Positions 46,231-58,545 of a stretch of DNA of 62,303 nucleotides are shown in pieces. This DNA is from Smittium culicis (lineage: Eukaryota > Kickxellomycota > Harpellomycetes > Harpellales > Legeriomycetaceae): the NCBI GenBank assembly GCA_001970855.1, contig LSSN01003942.1, positions 1 through 62,303 of the forward strand, read 5' to 3'. Within the stretch, counting starts at the first letter, position 1, and each line of letters begins with the position of its first letter. The notes beneath the pieces were generated by a model. It was not told where the DNA came from and searched no databases. It saw only the letters and a program-made list of their open reading frames with translations. The translations under genes were made by a program, and so were the position numbers.

Positions 46231-49186
46231 TAAAGACAGATTTTTCATTTGATTAATAGATAGATAATTTTTAATTTCATTTCTGGCTAATAAAAAAAGT
46301 ATGAAAAACAAATTTAAATGCGATTCTTTACCGCCAAGCACCTTTAATAAATGTAGAAAGCTTTATCTTAATTGGAGTTTTTCGCCAAAAGATATTGAAT
46401 AAGTATTCAAGAGTTTAATTATTCTTCATCCTTCAATTATAACAAAATTTGCTATAAATTAACTATTGTGTAAAATAGTAATCTTTTAATGATCATTAAA
46501 ATGACCAAAATGTTTTTAAGAATTTTAATACGAGATAAGCGAGATATTATTAGTAGATTAATAAAAACTTTTCGGGGGCGGGGGGTGAGCGTTAACATAT
46601 TTAGGAGTTTAGATATATTATTATTAATAAAAAGAGCATTTACTAAAACTTTATTGTATGATACTATTTCAATTAATTTTATAGCTTCAGTATTATTATT
46701 TTTTTTACGATAATATTCCCCACCTTCGAATATCATAAAATTTTAATTAACCGCTAGAAAATAAGAACTCTTGGTATGATTTTTTATCTCGATTTTTATA
46801 CTAGAATTTTGTGAATTAAAAAGTAATAGCAGTTAAGGGGAATATATAAACATGTTGATCTTGTTTTAAAGTTTTTTTTTTTGGAGGGGGGAGGGTTATA
46901 TAATATGGTAATATTTGAATTATTCAAATTATATGTTTATATATTATCTAGATTTTGGACTCAGCGATAGTCACTCTAGTGTTTTTTTTATAAAAACAAG
47001 ATAAAAAGTTGAATAATTGCAGATATTCTTCAAGTATCATCTATTTTTTTTTTTTTTCAAAACTCAATTCTCCTTATTGTTTTTGTTTTATTTTTTTACT
47101 CAGTAAATTGAGAATTTAACTCGTCATTTTAAATAAACAGGCGTATCACAATTTCTCCGTGAAGACATTAATTATTTGATATTATGGAGTTTTTTTTCTT
47201 TTTAATAATAAGACTAAAATATCAACTCTTTTGCTCATGTTAAAAAATCGGATAGTTTAATTGACAATTTATCAAGCCAATTTATATTCGTTTTTAGACT
47301 ATGTAAGTAAAAATTCTTGTTGTATGTGAAAGGAAAAAGTAGATTACAGAGTGTATATTTTAATTAGTTCTAAGCAAATATCATAAAACTTATAGCAAGT
47401 AAAATATAAAGGAATGTTTTATGAGGAAACATATGACAGTTACCAGGTACAATACCTGATAACTATAGTTTTTCTTTGGAGTCGACATTATTTTAGAATA
47501 TAATTAGTTTTATATATCAAGAAAAAATCTCTGAAGAGAAGACTTGAAAGTTTAATCATAAAATTCCCTTATACATAAAGAGTTTATTGAGTTATTGCTG
47601 AAGTAAACCTTGCGATATATTAGAACAAAAGCGACCAAATGAAGTAAAGGCGTCCGAGAATCCATCCGAAAACGGACATGCTGATAATTCATCTAGATCT
47701 TACATCTGCAAGCGTGCTAAGCATTTTTTTTGGCCTCGTTTGAGAGGGGGGGAGGTTAGTTTCAAAAATTGTATTAGGGAAGGCTATTTTTATACTTTAC
47801 ATAACAATTAACGATATAAGTAACGGAGTATCCACTATTACTAAATCAGCTATAATTTTTTTATATAATTTCATCATGTGTTCTGCAGAGGTTCATTTCG
47901 TTTTGAAAATGTTAACTTAAATTAAACTGCTGGGTATATGTAATGAAACAGGAGAATTATACGAAGATCAGCACAATTTAATTCTCAATAGAAATTAGTT
48001 GGAAGGATTATTTTTTCTAAAATAAGGCGAAAGAGATATAATAGCGTATACCGATTTGAAATAACACATTTCTCTCGCGAGTTTATTATTTGGCATTGAA
48101 CGCGAATAGCGAATCTGCCTAGCCTCTATTAATCATTTCAGGGGTAATGTGTGAAATGTTTACATGCAAAAATATTATGTTTGATTTTTCGCAGCCAAAT
48201 CTATAAAAATTGCCCAGTTTTTTTATTTGCCCGTGGTTTTTAGCGTATTTTTTTATTTGGTGTTGTTCTAATATAACACCAATAATTTTAAGGTTACCGG
48301 AATATAACCTTTTCTATAATATTTAGTTGGCCAAGGCCCTTGGTCTATAAATAATATGCCACACGTGGCGGATTAAGCATAGCTTGCTAACTATTTGAGA
48401 TTTTTGAAAAGATACTTCCAACGACTAGCGCCTATATATGTTTGGAATTGGTCTGATTTCTTTTATTTGAATGTTTAACTATTAAAGCTCAATTGTTAGC
48501 TAGGTAGTTGGCAAAAGGAAAGATCTAGATAGTTACTAGTAAGTAAGTTGCTGAATGTAATATGTATTGAATTTTGCCAAGCTAAACTTGTATTGAATAA
48601 AAACTTTTTTCATCAAATCCAGATACTCATTAAGTATATCGTATAAGATTATGCTCTTTGATCATATACCATTTGGTGATAAATGTATCTTGAAAAAAAG
48701 AAAATGATCTTTATTCGAAAATGTTTTTTAGCTTTAGTATATATTTGATGTTAATAATACTAAGCTATCGCTCTGATGAATATATTAATTGAGTTACCTA
48801 GTTGAATTACCAGTAGAATTTTGTTGTTCAGACTCAGCTTAATGCCGACAAAAGAGCAAATATATTATATCTAGACTGCATAGTTTTTTCCGGCGAAATC
48901 TACTAAATATTTAGTAAATTATATTCAAAAATTGCTGAAAAAGAACCTCTTCAGCCCCTGAAAACATTTCCAAAAAAGGAAATATCATTTAGAATAGATT
49001 GTCCTATCACGGCATAAGATCACTTTATCTCCAAGACCTGATTAGGTAAGATAAAAAATTTTTTTTTGTTCCTGATAAGGAAAAGCTTTCAGTATGCAGC
49101 TTATCTTTTGCAAAATGTCGTCATTGTTGCAAGCTATAGGGAAGCCCCATAGCCTTGCTTATTATAGCTTTTTTCTGCGGCTGGTC
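46231..49186. other. Intergenic with G-tracts and a possible coding relic
   Basis: No confident gene. G-rich runs occur at 46574, 46883 and 47745. Near 47595-47770 one frame reads KRPNEVKASENPSENGHADN, then SRSYICKRAKHFFWPRLRGG, with non-chance composition but no known motif. Confidence 0.4.
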
Positions 49187-49190
49187 TTAA

Positions 49191-49380
49191 CCCTTTAACT
49201 GTCCAAAGCTCTTTAAAACTATATATTTTATGATTCTTTAGTAGTTAAAAACAATAATTTTATTGGTTGAAATTTTATAATATGCCAATAACTATTAAGG
49301 TCTCGGAATTAAAGTATAATAATTGAACGCTGTTGGATATATTTTGTAGATCAAAAACAGTCTACCGTGGATGAAAGGCC
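49191..49380 (-). mobile_element. TTAA-family MITE (copy 6)
   Basis: TTAA at 49187-49190, then CCCTTTAACTGTCCAAAGCT. Right part TAGATCAAAAACAGTCTACC. The right end is mutated (GAAAGGCC). Confidence 0.7.
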
Positions 49381-49479
49381 CAATTGCTATTAAAAGATTA
49401 GCCAGCATAACAAATAGAGAAAAATTGCGAAATTCTAACATCTTTGCTTTAAATATACTTCTACTACGCCGAGGCGAAA

Positions 49480-49760
49480 AGTCGAATAAAATGCAATGTT
49501 TCAACTTGCTAATATTGCCGAGCGTTCATTCAACAGTGAGCGGCTTATCAGAACGATAACGCTAAGCTCTTATCTAAAACATTTTATAATTTGGCAAAAT
49601 TTGTTCAAGTTGTCCGCTATTCCCAAGGTGAAACTAAAAATGTGCCGAAATAAAAATACAATAGGTTCCTGAGAAGGAATACAAACCCGATAGGCTGACC
49701 CGCTGGGATTTTTGTGATCCATTAGAAAATGTCTGGTTTTTTTTGCCTTAGTATTGACTT
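49480..49760 (+). pseudogene. Possible decayed transposase C-terminus
   Basis: One frame reads LANIAERSFNSERLIRTITL, which loosely resembles the hAT dimerisation motif (xxxERSFSxLxRIKTYLRS). A second frame further on reads EYKPDRLTRWDFCDPLENVW. No catalytic part is seen upstream, so the call is weak. Confidence 0.25.
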
Positions 49761-50255
49761 GCTTTCCAAGAACCTTTAAAATTTCTGAGTGTAACTGGAA
49801 TCAGCTTAGAGCCTTCGTTTAGTTTACACAAAATCTCAGATTCTTGGAATTTTTTAATCTGCGCAATATATAGGCAAACGCTTGGTCCTTAAAAATCATA
49901 ATTTCTGCTGTACTCAACTTTTTGTTTCCTGGTCTAATTTTTATCATTCCCTTTAATCTTCATACATTCAATATTTCCTTTTCTCAATTTTGTATCATTG
50001 ATATTTCGCTACTAATAAAAATTTAATTACCCATTATTCCTCAATCCTAACTTATACTTTACTCGCTCCTCTATCATCAATTATTCTAATACCCAATTTT
50101 ATAATTATATCCACACGACTCTACCAAACTGCGTTTTGATATCCGTGCTTGTATTTTATCCAAACTCTAATAATAAAAAATTCCTCTCTCGTCGAAAATT
50201 CTTTTTTCTTACACCTTTATATACAAAAAAATAAATGAATACAGCGCTCTCCAAT
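49761..50255. other. Upstream region of the fungal transcription factor gene
   Basis: Pyrimidine-rich leader just before the ATG at 50256. No Zn2Cys6 exon is visible here. Confidence 0.5.
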
Positions 50256-53171
50256 ATGAGCAGCAAATATACTCACAATCCAGGTTTGAATATTTGCTAA
50301 TCAATTTGATGTTTTCGTTATACTAGGTCTATTATCTTCCTCCCGCTTCTTCGCTTAACCTCTTTGTTTCTATTTATTAGACGATATCGATGACTTATAT
50401 ATACCAGATTATGAGATGCAGGAAAAAATCCTCATCTCTCTAATGAAAGAGTTTTCCAATGTAACAATTCCTGTTTGCGTACCCTACTTTTTGAACAAGC
50501 TTAAGAATAAAAGTTTCCCCGACTACTTTTTCTATGCGTTTTTATCAATTGGTGCAAAATACATCCCAAATAAGTACTTCAAAAATGGCTCCATACGAAG
50601 AGTACAATACGGAAACTACGCCTTCAAGCTATTAAAGCAAGAAAAAGATAATAATTCCCCTTTATTCATTTGGGCTTGTTTATTACTAAGTCATAACTTT
50701 TGGATATTCTTAGACGAAACTACAACTCTCAAGGTCATGGGTTAGTATTAACTTAATTTTATTTTACCTGGCTTACAAATTCTTCTAATATTTAACATAA
50801 AATTACCTTTTATTATTATAATTAAAAAAAATTTTTTTCTACTCTTCATAAAAAATTCACATAGAAATTGCTAATAGGTAATTAATTATTATATATAATC
50901 TCTTCTCTTGCTTTCTAAATATAATGATTTTATAATATTCTTTCGAATGCCTTTGCTTTTTTAGTTATTAGAAATAATTTACTTATTCGCTTTTTTTTTT
51001 AATGAAAATAGAGCAATTCTAATATCGAGACTGTATTTACTAGACAATAAAAGGAAATATAAAGTAGTAGAAGATTGCTTCGAAATAGAATTTAATAGAA
51101 GAGTCTTCTGGGCTTACTACATAATGGTCAGATATGGAAATATATATGGTCCTGTAATTAGAGTACTCCACGACAGAGACATATCCCTGCGTTTCCCTTC
51201 AAATGATTTCGAATATAAATACGGTGCAAATATTACATATGTCAATGAAGGAATGCCTCTTTCTTCGATACTCCAAGAAACGAGTGCAGATATAATAAAA
51301 AAAGATAATATCACCCACTTTATTAAAGTAATGACTTTATTTGGGAAAATTGCCATATTCACAAAGACTCGTTGGCTTAAAAAGAATATTTCCAATACTG
51401 ATTTATGCTCACATATGGATAAGCTTAAAAATCACTTGTCTGAATTAAATGCATATTACGACAATTACTACCGCAATACCGAGTCCATAAAACCAAGAAA
51501 ATTTAAAGTATATAATAGTGACCATATATTTTCTGAAGATCTTGATTTCTACACCATCAGATATTTAGTCAAGCAAATGCTTTATAATATGACAATATTT
51601 TTGTATCAATCTGAACTAGTAAAGATAAAAGGCCTATTCTTGGCACCTTCCAGAATTAAAACCGCTAAGAAAGAATGCATGAAAGCTGCTATAAGTCAGA
51701 TAGAGCTTTACTGTTTAGAAAGTTCGCTTGGAATTAAATCTAATAGTATAACTGCTACTTCTCACTGGAAATTGAACTCAATAATAACATTTTTAAACGC
51801 TAGCTTCATTGAATACAAACATCTAAATCTGGACATATCAAAAGCATATAGCAGCTTAATAGGAACATACGAAGCCCTGAAAGATGAATTTGACACTGCT
51901 GAAATAATTAATAATCTGTTTACAAACATTTACCAAATTAAAAGAAAAAGTATAATAAAGAACGGAAAAAATGCTCAACTTTCCGAAAAAATGAAAATAT
52001 ACTCCATCACCGAGTCTGATCTTTGCCCTTGGTTTGTTCCAAAGTATTCACTACTATTCAGCTTCAACTGCTGCTTCTCTAGTAACTTCTCCACTCTCGA
52101 TAATTCCGAATATCTACAAGAAAACCCTCTTGATCCACCTCAAAACTTAAAGCAGGAAAAAAAAATTAAAAAATCTAAAAAACTAAAGCCCCCGAAAAAC
52201 AAAAATACTAAACTTGAATTTGTTGACAATTTTAGTAAAAGAAACAGGGACTTTTTTGTCTTTAAGCCTGAAACTTTCATTAACAGCTTCTCCCAAAGTT
52301 GTCCCAAACCGCTAAGCATAAACCAAACTACATTCAACCAAATACTTACGCAAAAACATAAACCAGAAACTCCTAAACCATCAAAAACTAAATCAATAAA
52401 CGACTATCAGCATAATTTTTACTTGAAAGAAAATACTTCGACTAACTCTAACCCCACCTACTCAAAAAATAATAGTGACCTATCAAATAATGGACATCAT
52501 AACCCACCGTATCAATATAAACCTGCTCATCCTGTTGATATTACAAGTACATACCCAGTAGTGATTAAAACAAGCCAAAACCGCCACTCGGAATCTTCTA
52601 TTGCACTCATAAATAATAAAAACCATCTTAAAAATGTAAATCATCAAAGCTCAAATTCCAGAAAACCCTCACAAAACTCCACAGAAAATGTTTCTATAAG
52701 CCAAAGTCAAATATATGAAAACGTTATCAAAAAACAAGATTTTAATCACTCGAATAAAATATCAGGTAATTTTATTCATCCTTATCTTATTGTAAATAAA
52801 TATACACATTTATATGAAACAATATATTTCTAAAAAATACTCAACCTGTTTATCTTAAATTTTCCGTATCCTTTTCAAAAAAAAAAATTATTCAACAATT
52901 ACCCAAACCCTTATTTTTTTAATTTTTTTTTTTAGTAAGTCATCTAATCAACACTTGTAAAGACTCATCGAATTTTGATAAATCAAACCACGAGTCCGTT
53001 AAAACTAAGAAATCGCCGCAAAACTACATCTCTAACAGCAACTACATCCAATCATCATCTTTAGAAAAAAACAAATATATAATCCAATCACACACTCAGT
53101 TCCAAAAGCGAAAAAAATCCAGTTCAAACGAAAAAGCAAATATTTCAAACCTGCTGAATTTCAAAAGCTAG
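50256..53171 (+). CDS. Fungal transcription-factor-domain protein without a zinc cluster, 4 exons
   Basis: Exons 50256-50283, 50381-50740, 51014-52765 and 52936-53171 (all joined in phase 1) give 791 residues with no internal stop. Residues ~10-330 match the middle-homology region of fungal Zn2Cys6 regulators: a helical start (IPVCVPYFLNKL, FYAFLSIGAKYIP) and the typical NRRVFWAYYIMVRYGN with HDRDISLRFPSND near 155-190. The usual N-terminal Cys6 DNA-binding cluster is absent; the protein begins MSSKYTHNPDDIDDLYIP. A basic NLS-like run KKIKKSKKLKPPKNKN is near 510-530. The rest is Ser/Asn/Gln-rich and probably disordered. It may act through a partner, or an upstream exon is missed. A read-through of the last intron would end at 52833 instead. 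The regulatory target is unknown. Confidence 0.85.
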
Positions 53172-56100
53172 CATTTAAAAAATTATCTAAATCTTGCATA
53201 ATAGCTACATTCTTTTTTTTTTATAAAAAAAATAAATGTTCTACATAAATTATTTGTTTTAAAAAAGTGGAAATATAAAGTCATTTTTATTGTACTATAC
53301 AGTCTAATATTTATGACATAAGAAATCGTATTTATTTCTTATGAACTTTAATTTGAAGAATATTTGGACTCTTTGAGATTTTAATTATTTTATTTAATTT
53401 TCTATGAATTTTTTCAGTTTATAAGATATTATAAAAATAAAAAACCAAAACTGGTTTTATGCCGTTTTTATACGCAACTTAGATTTGTAATAAATTTTGG
53501 TGAAAATACTTGTCAATAAAATATATATATTATGCAAGTTATTGTAAATGTGCGTTAAACGCCATCTATTTTTACAATTTTAAATTTTGATGTAATTATC
53601 TTAAAATTGGAAATGAGCTATGAAGGGGTGATCTTTGGATGCTTAGCTTTATCTCGTATTTTTTATCAATAGTCGTCGATAAATATTACCATTTCGCTGT
53701 TAAATAAAAAATTAAATTATTTATTAAAGTTATATTCAAAATAAATTATAGAAAAATTAAATTCAGAGAAAAAAAATAGTTTGGTAGTTTGAATTATTAT
53801 GTGCAAAGGCATTTGATTTTTCGATAAATGATCCTACTTTAAGCCACTTTCTATAAATTTCTGAGCAAATTTCAAGGTAATTATTATTAAATTATTAATT
53901 CTTTATTTATTATATCAAGCCATTCCCCTCGACTTTCCGTGAATTTTATTTTGATATTTCTCAAAATATGATTTATTAGACTTAATTCCGGGCTCTGTGA
54001 ATGAACAATTCATTAGGTTTATTGAGTTCAGTAAAAAATATTCCTTGATTAACTTTGATTTGTTTTTTTTGGTACCATTATCTTATTGGAACGTGAAATT
54101 TTCAAGATTGATTTTCTCGATCTGTTAACCAAGGTACTTTTTCAAGGATGAATAGGTATTTTTGAAATCTTTATTAAAATCTACAAACTCTACCATCATA
54201 ATTTATTCAAAATTATACAGCCCTAGAACATGAAATCTTCACCTGCGTGCTAAGCTACTAATACATTTTCTGGATGTTTAATTCAATTCCTTTTTGAATC
54301 AGAAATTTGATAGCCGATGTATTCGGATAAACTAATCTTTATTTTTTTGTGTATATATAACTCTTTTACAGATTGATTTATGTAAAAATTTTCATCGCCT
54401 GCATAGTTTAAATCAAAGCTGAATATTTGAACTATTAAAATAGGGGGAGGGTTGATACCAATTTCCAATATTATCATTTACTTTTATTATAACTTTTTGT
54501 TATTTTAGAGATGTAAGTCTTGAAATTTTCAATTTTAAACGCATTAAATGAAAAAATTCTTTAAATAAAGAAAAGGCATAAATATAGCCTTTCAAGAAAT
54601 ATCTCGATATATGTATACAAATAATAAATCCTCCTTAATAGTGAATAATTTCATTTGGTAGATTTAAAACAAAAAAATATTTATTACGCTTATATCAAGT
54701 ATAATATATACCAAAAAAAATGAAATAAAAAAAGTAAAAAAATAAATAGAAATAGAAACTGGTTTTATTTATATTTATAATTATCTAACAACCCATGTTT
54801 TTTAATAACCATATAATATTTAGTCATAAAATTTTATACCAAAAATTTTATTATTAAACCTTTAAATATTAGTTTGTGAGCCATGCTTTATAAATGAATA
54901 CCAAAGATAATTTTAGTATCAAAAATTTCTGCTGGGGAGAGCTTTAAATTTTGGAAAATAAGGCTAGAAACGTTTTTGAAGCAATGTGATCCAATTTTTT
55001 CATTGATTATGAATCCATTAAAATAATTCTTATCAGCTGTAAACGCCAAAAATTCAGTCCTGAATTTATTTCTCAGTCAAGTAAAGCTTTCGCGTTCATA
55101 ATTATGAATCTAACCAATAATCAAATCGTTTTATTTTATTACTCTGAGTTTTAAAAGGACTTTCTAGGTAAATTATGATCTAATTATACTAAAAAAAGCC
55201 TTTTTAATATTATATTCCTAAAAAAAAGATACATTCGTTGAGAATTTATGATAATTATGATATGATAGAACATAAAAGTTATATAAAAACAGCTTGCTAT
55301 TAAATAATTATCTATAAAAGGGTAAATAACTGTAAACGAATCATTAATTTAATTTTTATCAAGATTACCACCGTCATACATCACACTGGTTTTGATCTTG
55401 AATCACAGGCCGAGAAGTATAAAATTTAAATTAAACTTGCTAGATTTTTGAATGAGGTGCAAAAGAGAATAAAATTGAATATTGCACAAGATAATTCAGG
55501 AAAATCATTTATTTACATTGATAGGCTAAAGAAAGGAATTTTTAATTCTTTTATCAAGAGATCAAATTGGTACACAAAATATAAATCAATGCTACTAAAG
55601 CAAAATCAAAATCTCTATTAAAGGAATCTATTCTCGAAATTTTATACATTAACAAAAAAAGTAAAATCTGATTAGCGAATTTAGAAGCCACATCACGCAT
55701 GACAAACGATTTAAATATATTTGAAAAATTCAAAGAAATAAATCCAAAATTAGTATACATAAAAAAACAGAAATGAAGGCTAAAAAAGAGGGGCCAGTCA
55801 TTATAGATATAAAAAAAACCAGTATATATTTAAAATAATAGATGCCTTTTTAATTTATATTCGATATTAAATTAAATCTAAAAAAGTAATAAAATCATCT
55901 GAAAATGGTGAAAGATCTATGTTTTTAAATTAAATTTTCGAAATCGTGTATTTATGCTAAAATACAGGACTAAGGGATATAGACGAGAATTTATAAATTT
56001 TAATTTCTACTACAGCTATAAATTATATGAAAATAATTTGACAAATGAATTAAGAAGGAATTTTAAATAAATTCTTGTACACTCTGAGGAAAACATTTAC

Positions 56101-56810
56101 AGCTTGAGCTTTTAAGAAAATGTATTATTAAAATAAAGATTTCGCGAGTTTATTTTTCGCAAAATAATTTTAATTATGCATTTTTCCAAAGATTACAAGG
56201 CTAAAAATAATATTAAAAATATACAAATAGAAAAATAGAAAAATCTAAACTAATAAGGGCTTTACTTTGAATTTCTAAGATCCAATCGAAGGACTAAATG
56301 GATATAAGACTCTGAGTTTAATAGCAGCATAATATATCATGCTAAAAATACATAACAGAAAATGCTGACATATGCTGAAAAAAAAATAAAAGTATTAAAA
56401 ATAAAGTAAACAAAAAGCTCTCCCTAAACTAATTGCACATACTCACATTATTTTTTTGAAATGCAGTTTTTTTTATAGCTAAGATTAGTGTATATATTAC
56501 GTGTAGAATATAGATAAATCGATTATATACTAATTATATACAAATTTTCTCACCCTTCTATTGATTATGTTCTAATAAGCTGACTAGTTAAATATATCAC
56601 ATTACACTTGGCTATATTTCAGGGTATCGATATTGAAATAACGAAGAAAAGCCTAAAAAAAATTCTTTTATAACTCAAATTGGATTATACAAGTTCAAAT
56701 TAATCAATATCGGTCATCAAATTCCGCTAAATAGCTTACTAAATTTATTAAATATATTATTATAAATTTTTATTTTTAAATTATATCTAGATAACGAAAC
56801 AGCTTTTTTC
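53172..56810. other. Intergenic with one possible coding relic
   Basis: No confident gene. At 55440-55790 the plus strand has protein-like pieces in two frames (NEVQKRIKLNIAQDNSGKSF; KSKSLLKESILEILYINKKS, MTNDLNIFEKFKEINPKLVY) separated by stops. This is probably an old mobile-element frame that I cannot name. Confidence 0.4.
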
Positions 56811-57028
56811 AAGGGGAAATTGCAAAAATAGTCAAAATTTTATTGGAAAATTGCAAAAATAGTCAAACTTGATGGAAATTTGCAAAACTAATCAAAATCA
56901 AGTGCATATTTGCAAAAATAGACAAAAAAAAACAATCTAAGCCAATAAAAATATCGAAAAGCCTATTTTTAATATTTTGACTATTTTTCTTTAAATTTCT
57001 ATATTTAGGTTTTACAATCTATACTATA

Positions 57029-57204
57029 GCCCTTTCATGACTGGTAGGTAATTATTTGGCTAATAATGAACATCTAACTAATTAAATTCTAAAGATAGAT
57101 AATTTATTGGCCTGCACGCCATAGTAGCAAATAATATTTAAATTTAAAACTCTTACGCAAACCATTAAATTGCACTCTTTTATCGTGTGTTGCATATTAA
57201 AGGG
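57029..57204 (+). mobile_element. TTAA-family MITE (copy 7, eroded)
   Basis: Starts CCCTTTCATGACTGGTAGGT and ends TGCATATTAAAGGG then CTAA. Contains TAGTAGCAAATAATATTTA as in copy 9. Oriented like copies 1, 4 and 9. Confidence 0.6.
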
Positions 57205-57485
57205 CTAAACGTATTTTTATTGATTTGATAAATTATTAGAAACTATGCGATAATGTAAACTAAAAAAAAGTAAAGCTGTTACAAGGCACAACAAAAGCAT
57301 AAATCATAATACAACTATGTTCCTTTGCTGTTGTATCAACAGCGCATCTAAAAGTAGATGCAATAAATCAACCAACTGTACTGTCTAATAAGCTGTTTCT
57401 TCGAGCGAAAGAAATGGAATGTTACAAAAATTCTATATTCTCAGTATTGTAACAACATTTCTAGTCTAAAAAAATGACATTTTAA

Positions 57486-57674
57486 CCTTTTCCCGTCCAA
57501 TAATCATAAAAAAATCGAATTTATTGATTTGTTTATGATTTATAAGCAAATTTATTATTTGTTGTTATTTTACAATAAACTAATATCTTTTAAAACCTCA
57601 GAGTTATACATTTTTAATTGAACACTGTTGGCTATATTTTGTAGGTCAAAAACAGTTTAACGTGCGCAAAAGGG
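57486..57674 (-). mobile_element. TTAA-family MITE (copy 8)
   Basis: TTAA flanks at 57482-57485 and 57675-57678. Contains CACTGTTGGCTATATTTTGT and CAAAAACAGTTTAACG near the right end. Confidence 0.85.
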
Positions 57675-57678
57675 TTAA

Positions 57679-57846
57679 ACTTTCATGGTCGGTTGACTTT
57701 TTTTGGTCTACTAATATAGCCAACAGCGTTAAATTAAAGCACTTTAATTACGAGGATTTAAGAAATACTGACTTTTTGTATTTTAGCAGCAAATAATAAA
57801 CTTATCATAAACTTGATTTTTATAAAGAGTGTTGGACAGGAAAGGG
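57679..57846 (+). mobile_element. TTAA-family MITE (copy 9), sharing a TTAA with copy 8
   Basis: Shares TTAA 57675-57678 with copy 8 and has TTAA at 57847-57850. It lies in the opposite orientation to copy 8, so the two are joined tail to tail through one target site. Ends GTGTTGGACAGGAAAGGG. Confidence 0.85.
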
Positions 57847-58074
57847 TTAAACAAACCTTATTCTAGTACAAAAATCTTGAATTGTAATAATTTTCATATT
57901 AATAACTTATAGATATAAATTTAAACAAAGTATGCTTATCATACAATTAAAATAAAAGCATAATAATAAAAATTTAATTATGAATTTAAACCATGGTTAA
58001 AGAAAATTTTATTATATCAGGCACTCAAGAAATACCCAAGTTGTTGCTAATTGAGTTGATTCATTAGTTTTTAA

Positions 58075-58262
58075 TCCTTTCCCGTCCAACACTCTTTAAA
58101 AAAGCTATATCAATGATTCGCTTATAATTTTAAATAAATTTATTATTTGACGTTATTATTCAAAATACCAATATTTCTTAAGTATTCAGAATTAAAGTAA
58201 AATAACTGAACAGAGTTGGCTATATCTGGTAGATCAAAAATAGTCTACCACCCGTGAAAGTG
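58075..58262 (-). mobile_element. TTAA-family MITE (copy 10)
   Basis: TTAA at 58071-58074 and 58263-58266. Starts TCCTTTCCCGTCCAACACTC and ends TAGTCTACCACCCGTGAAAG. This member shows the family consensus best. Confidence 0.85.
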
Positions 58263-58545
58263 TTAAGCAGAAAGAATCATTTGATATTTTAATTGCCCTC
58301 TACACGTTAATTAAGCATGCAGGCAAAAAAAATTCAGAAATTGAACCATTAAATTTTTATTATTTTGAGCTACGTTTTTATTGGCTTAGATTGTTTTTTT
58401 TTGACTATTTTTGCAGATAAGCACTTTAATTTGACTAGTTTTGCAAATATGCACTTGATTTTGATTAGTTTTGCAAATTTCCATCAAGTTTGACTAATTT
58501 CGCACTTTTACAATATAATTTTGACTATTTTTACAATTACACCTT

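Larger units (their letters stand above)
56811..58545 (+). mobile_element. Foldback-type element with repeated-motif arms, hosting four MITEs
   Basis: Inverted arms at 56811-56951 and 58375-58545. Each is built from a roughly 28-bp unit with core TTGCAAAAATAGTCAAAAT. The left arm has four units and the right five, so the arms have changed by unit loss or gain. Arms begin AAGGGG/AAGGTG outside and end CTAAGCCAATAAAAA inside. A possible short duplication TTTTC flanks it. The interior has no transposase and is full of TTAA-family MITEs (57029, 57486, 57679, 58075). Confidence 0.75.

Noticed and set aside
46452..46736. Overlapping frames of 94 and 74 codons on both strands
   Set aside because: They are Ile/Leu/Lys-rich, lack motifs and oppose one another; chance in AT-rich DNA.
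49371..49559. A 62-codon plus-strand frame beginning inside the MITE end
   Set aside because: Begins within the repeat and has no motif; the neighbouring frame (LANIAERSFN) is the more protein-like one.
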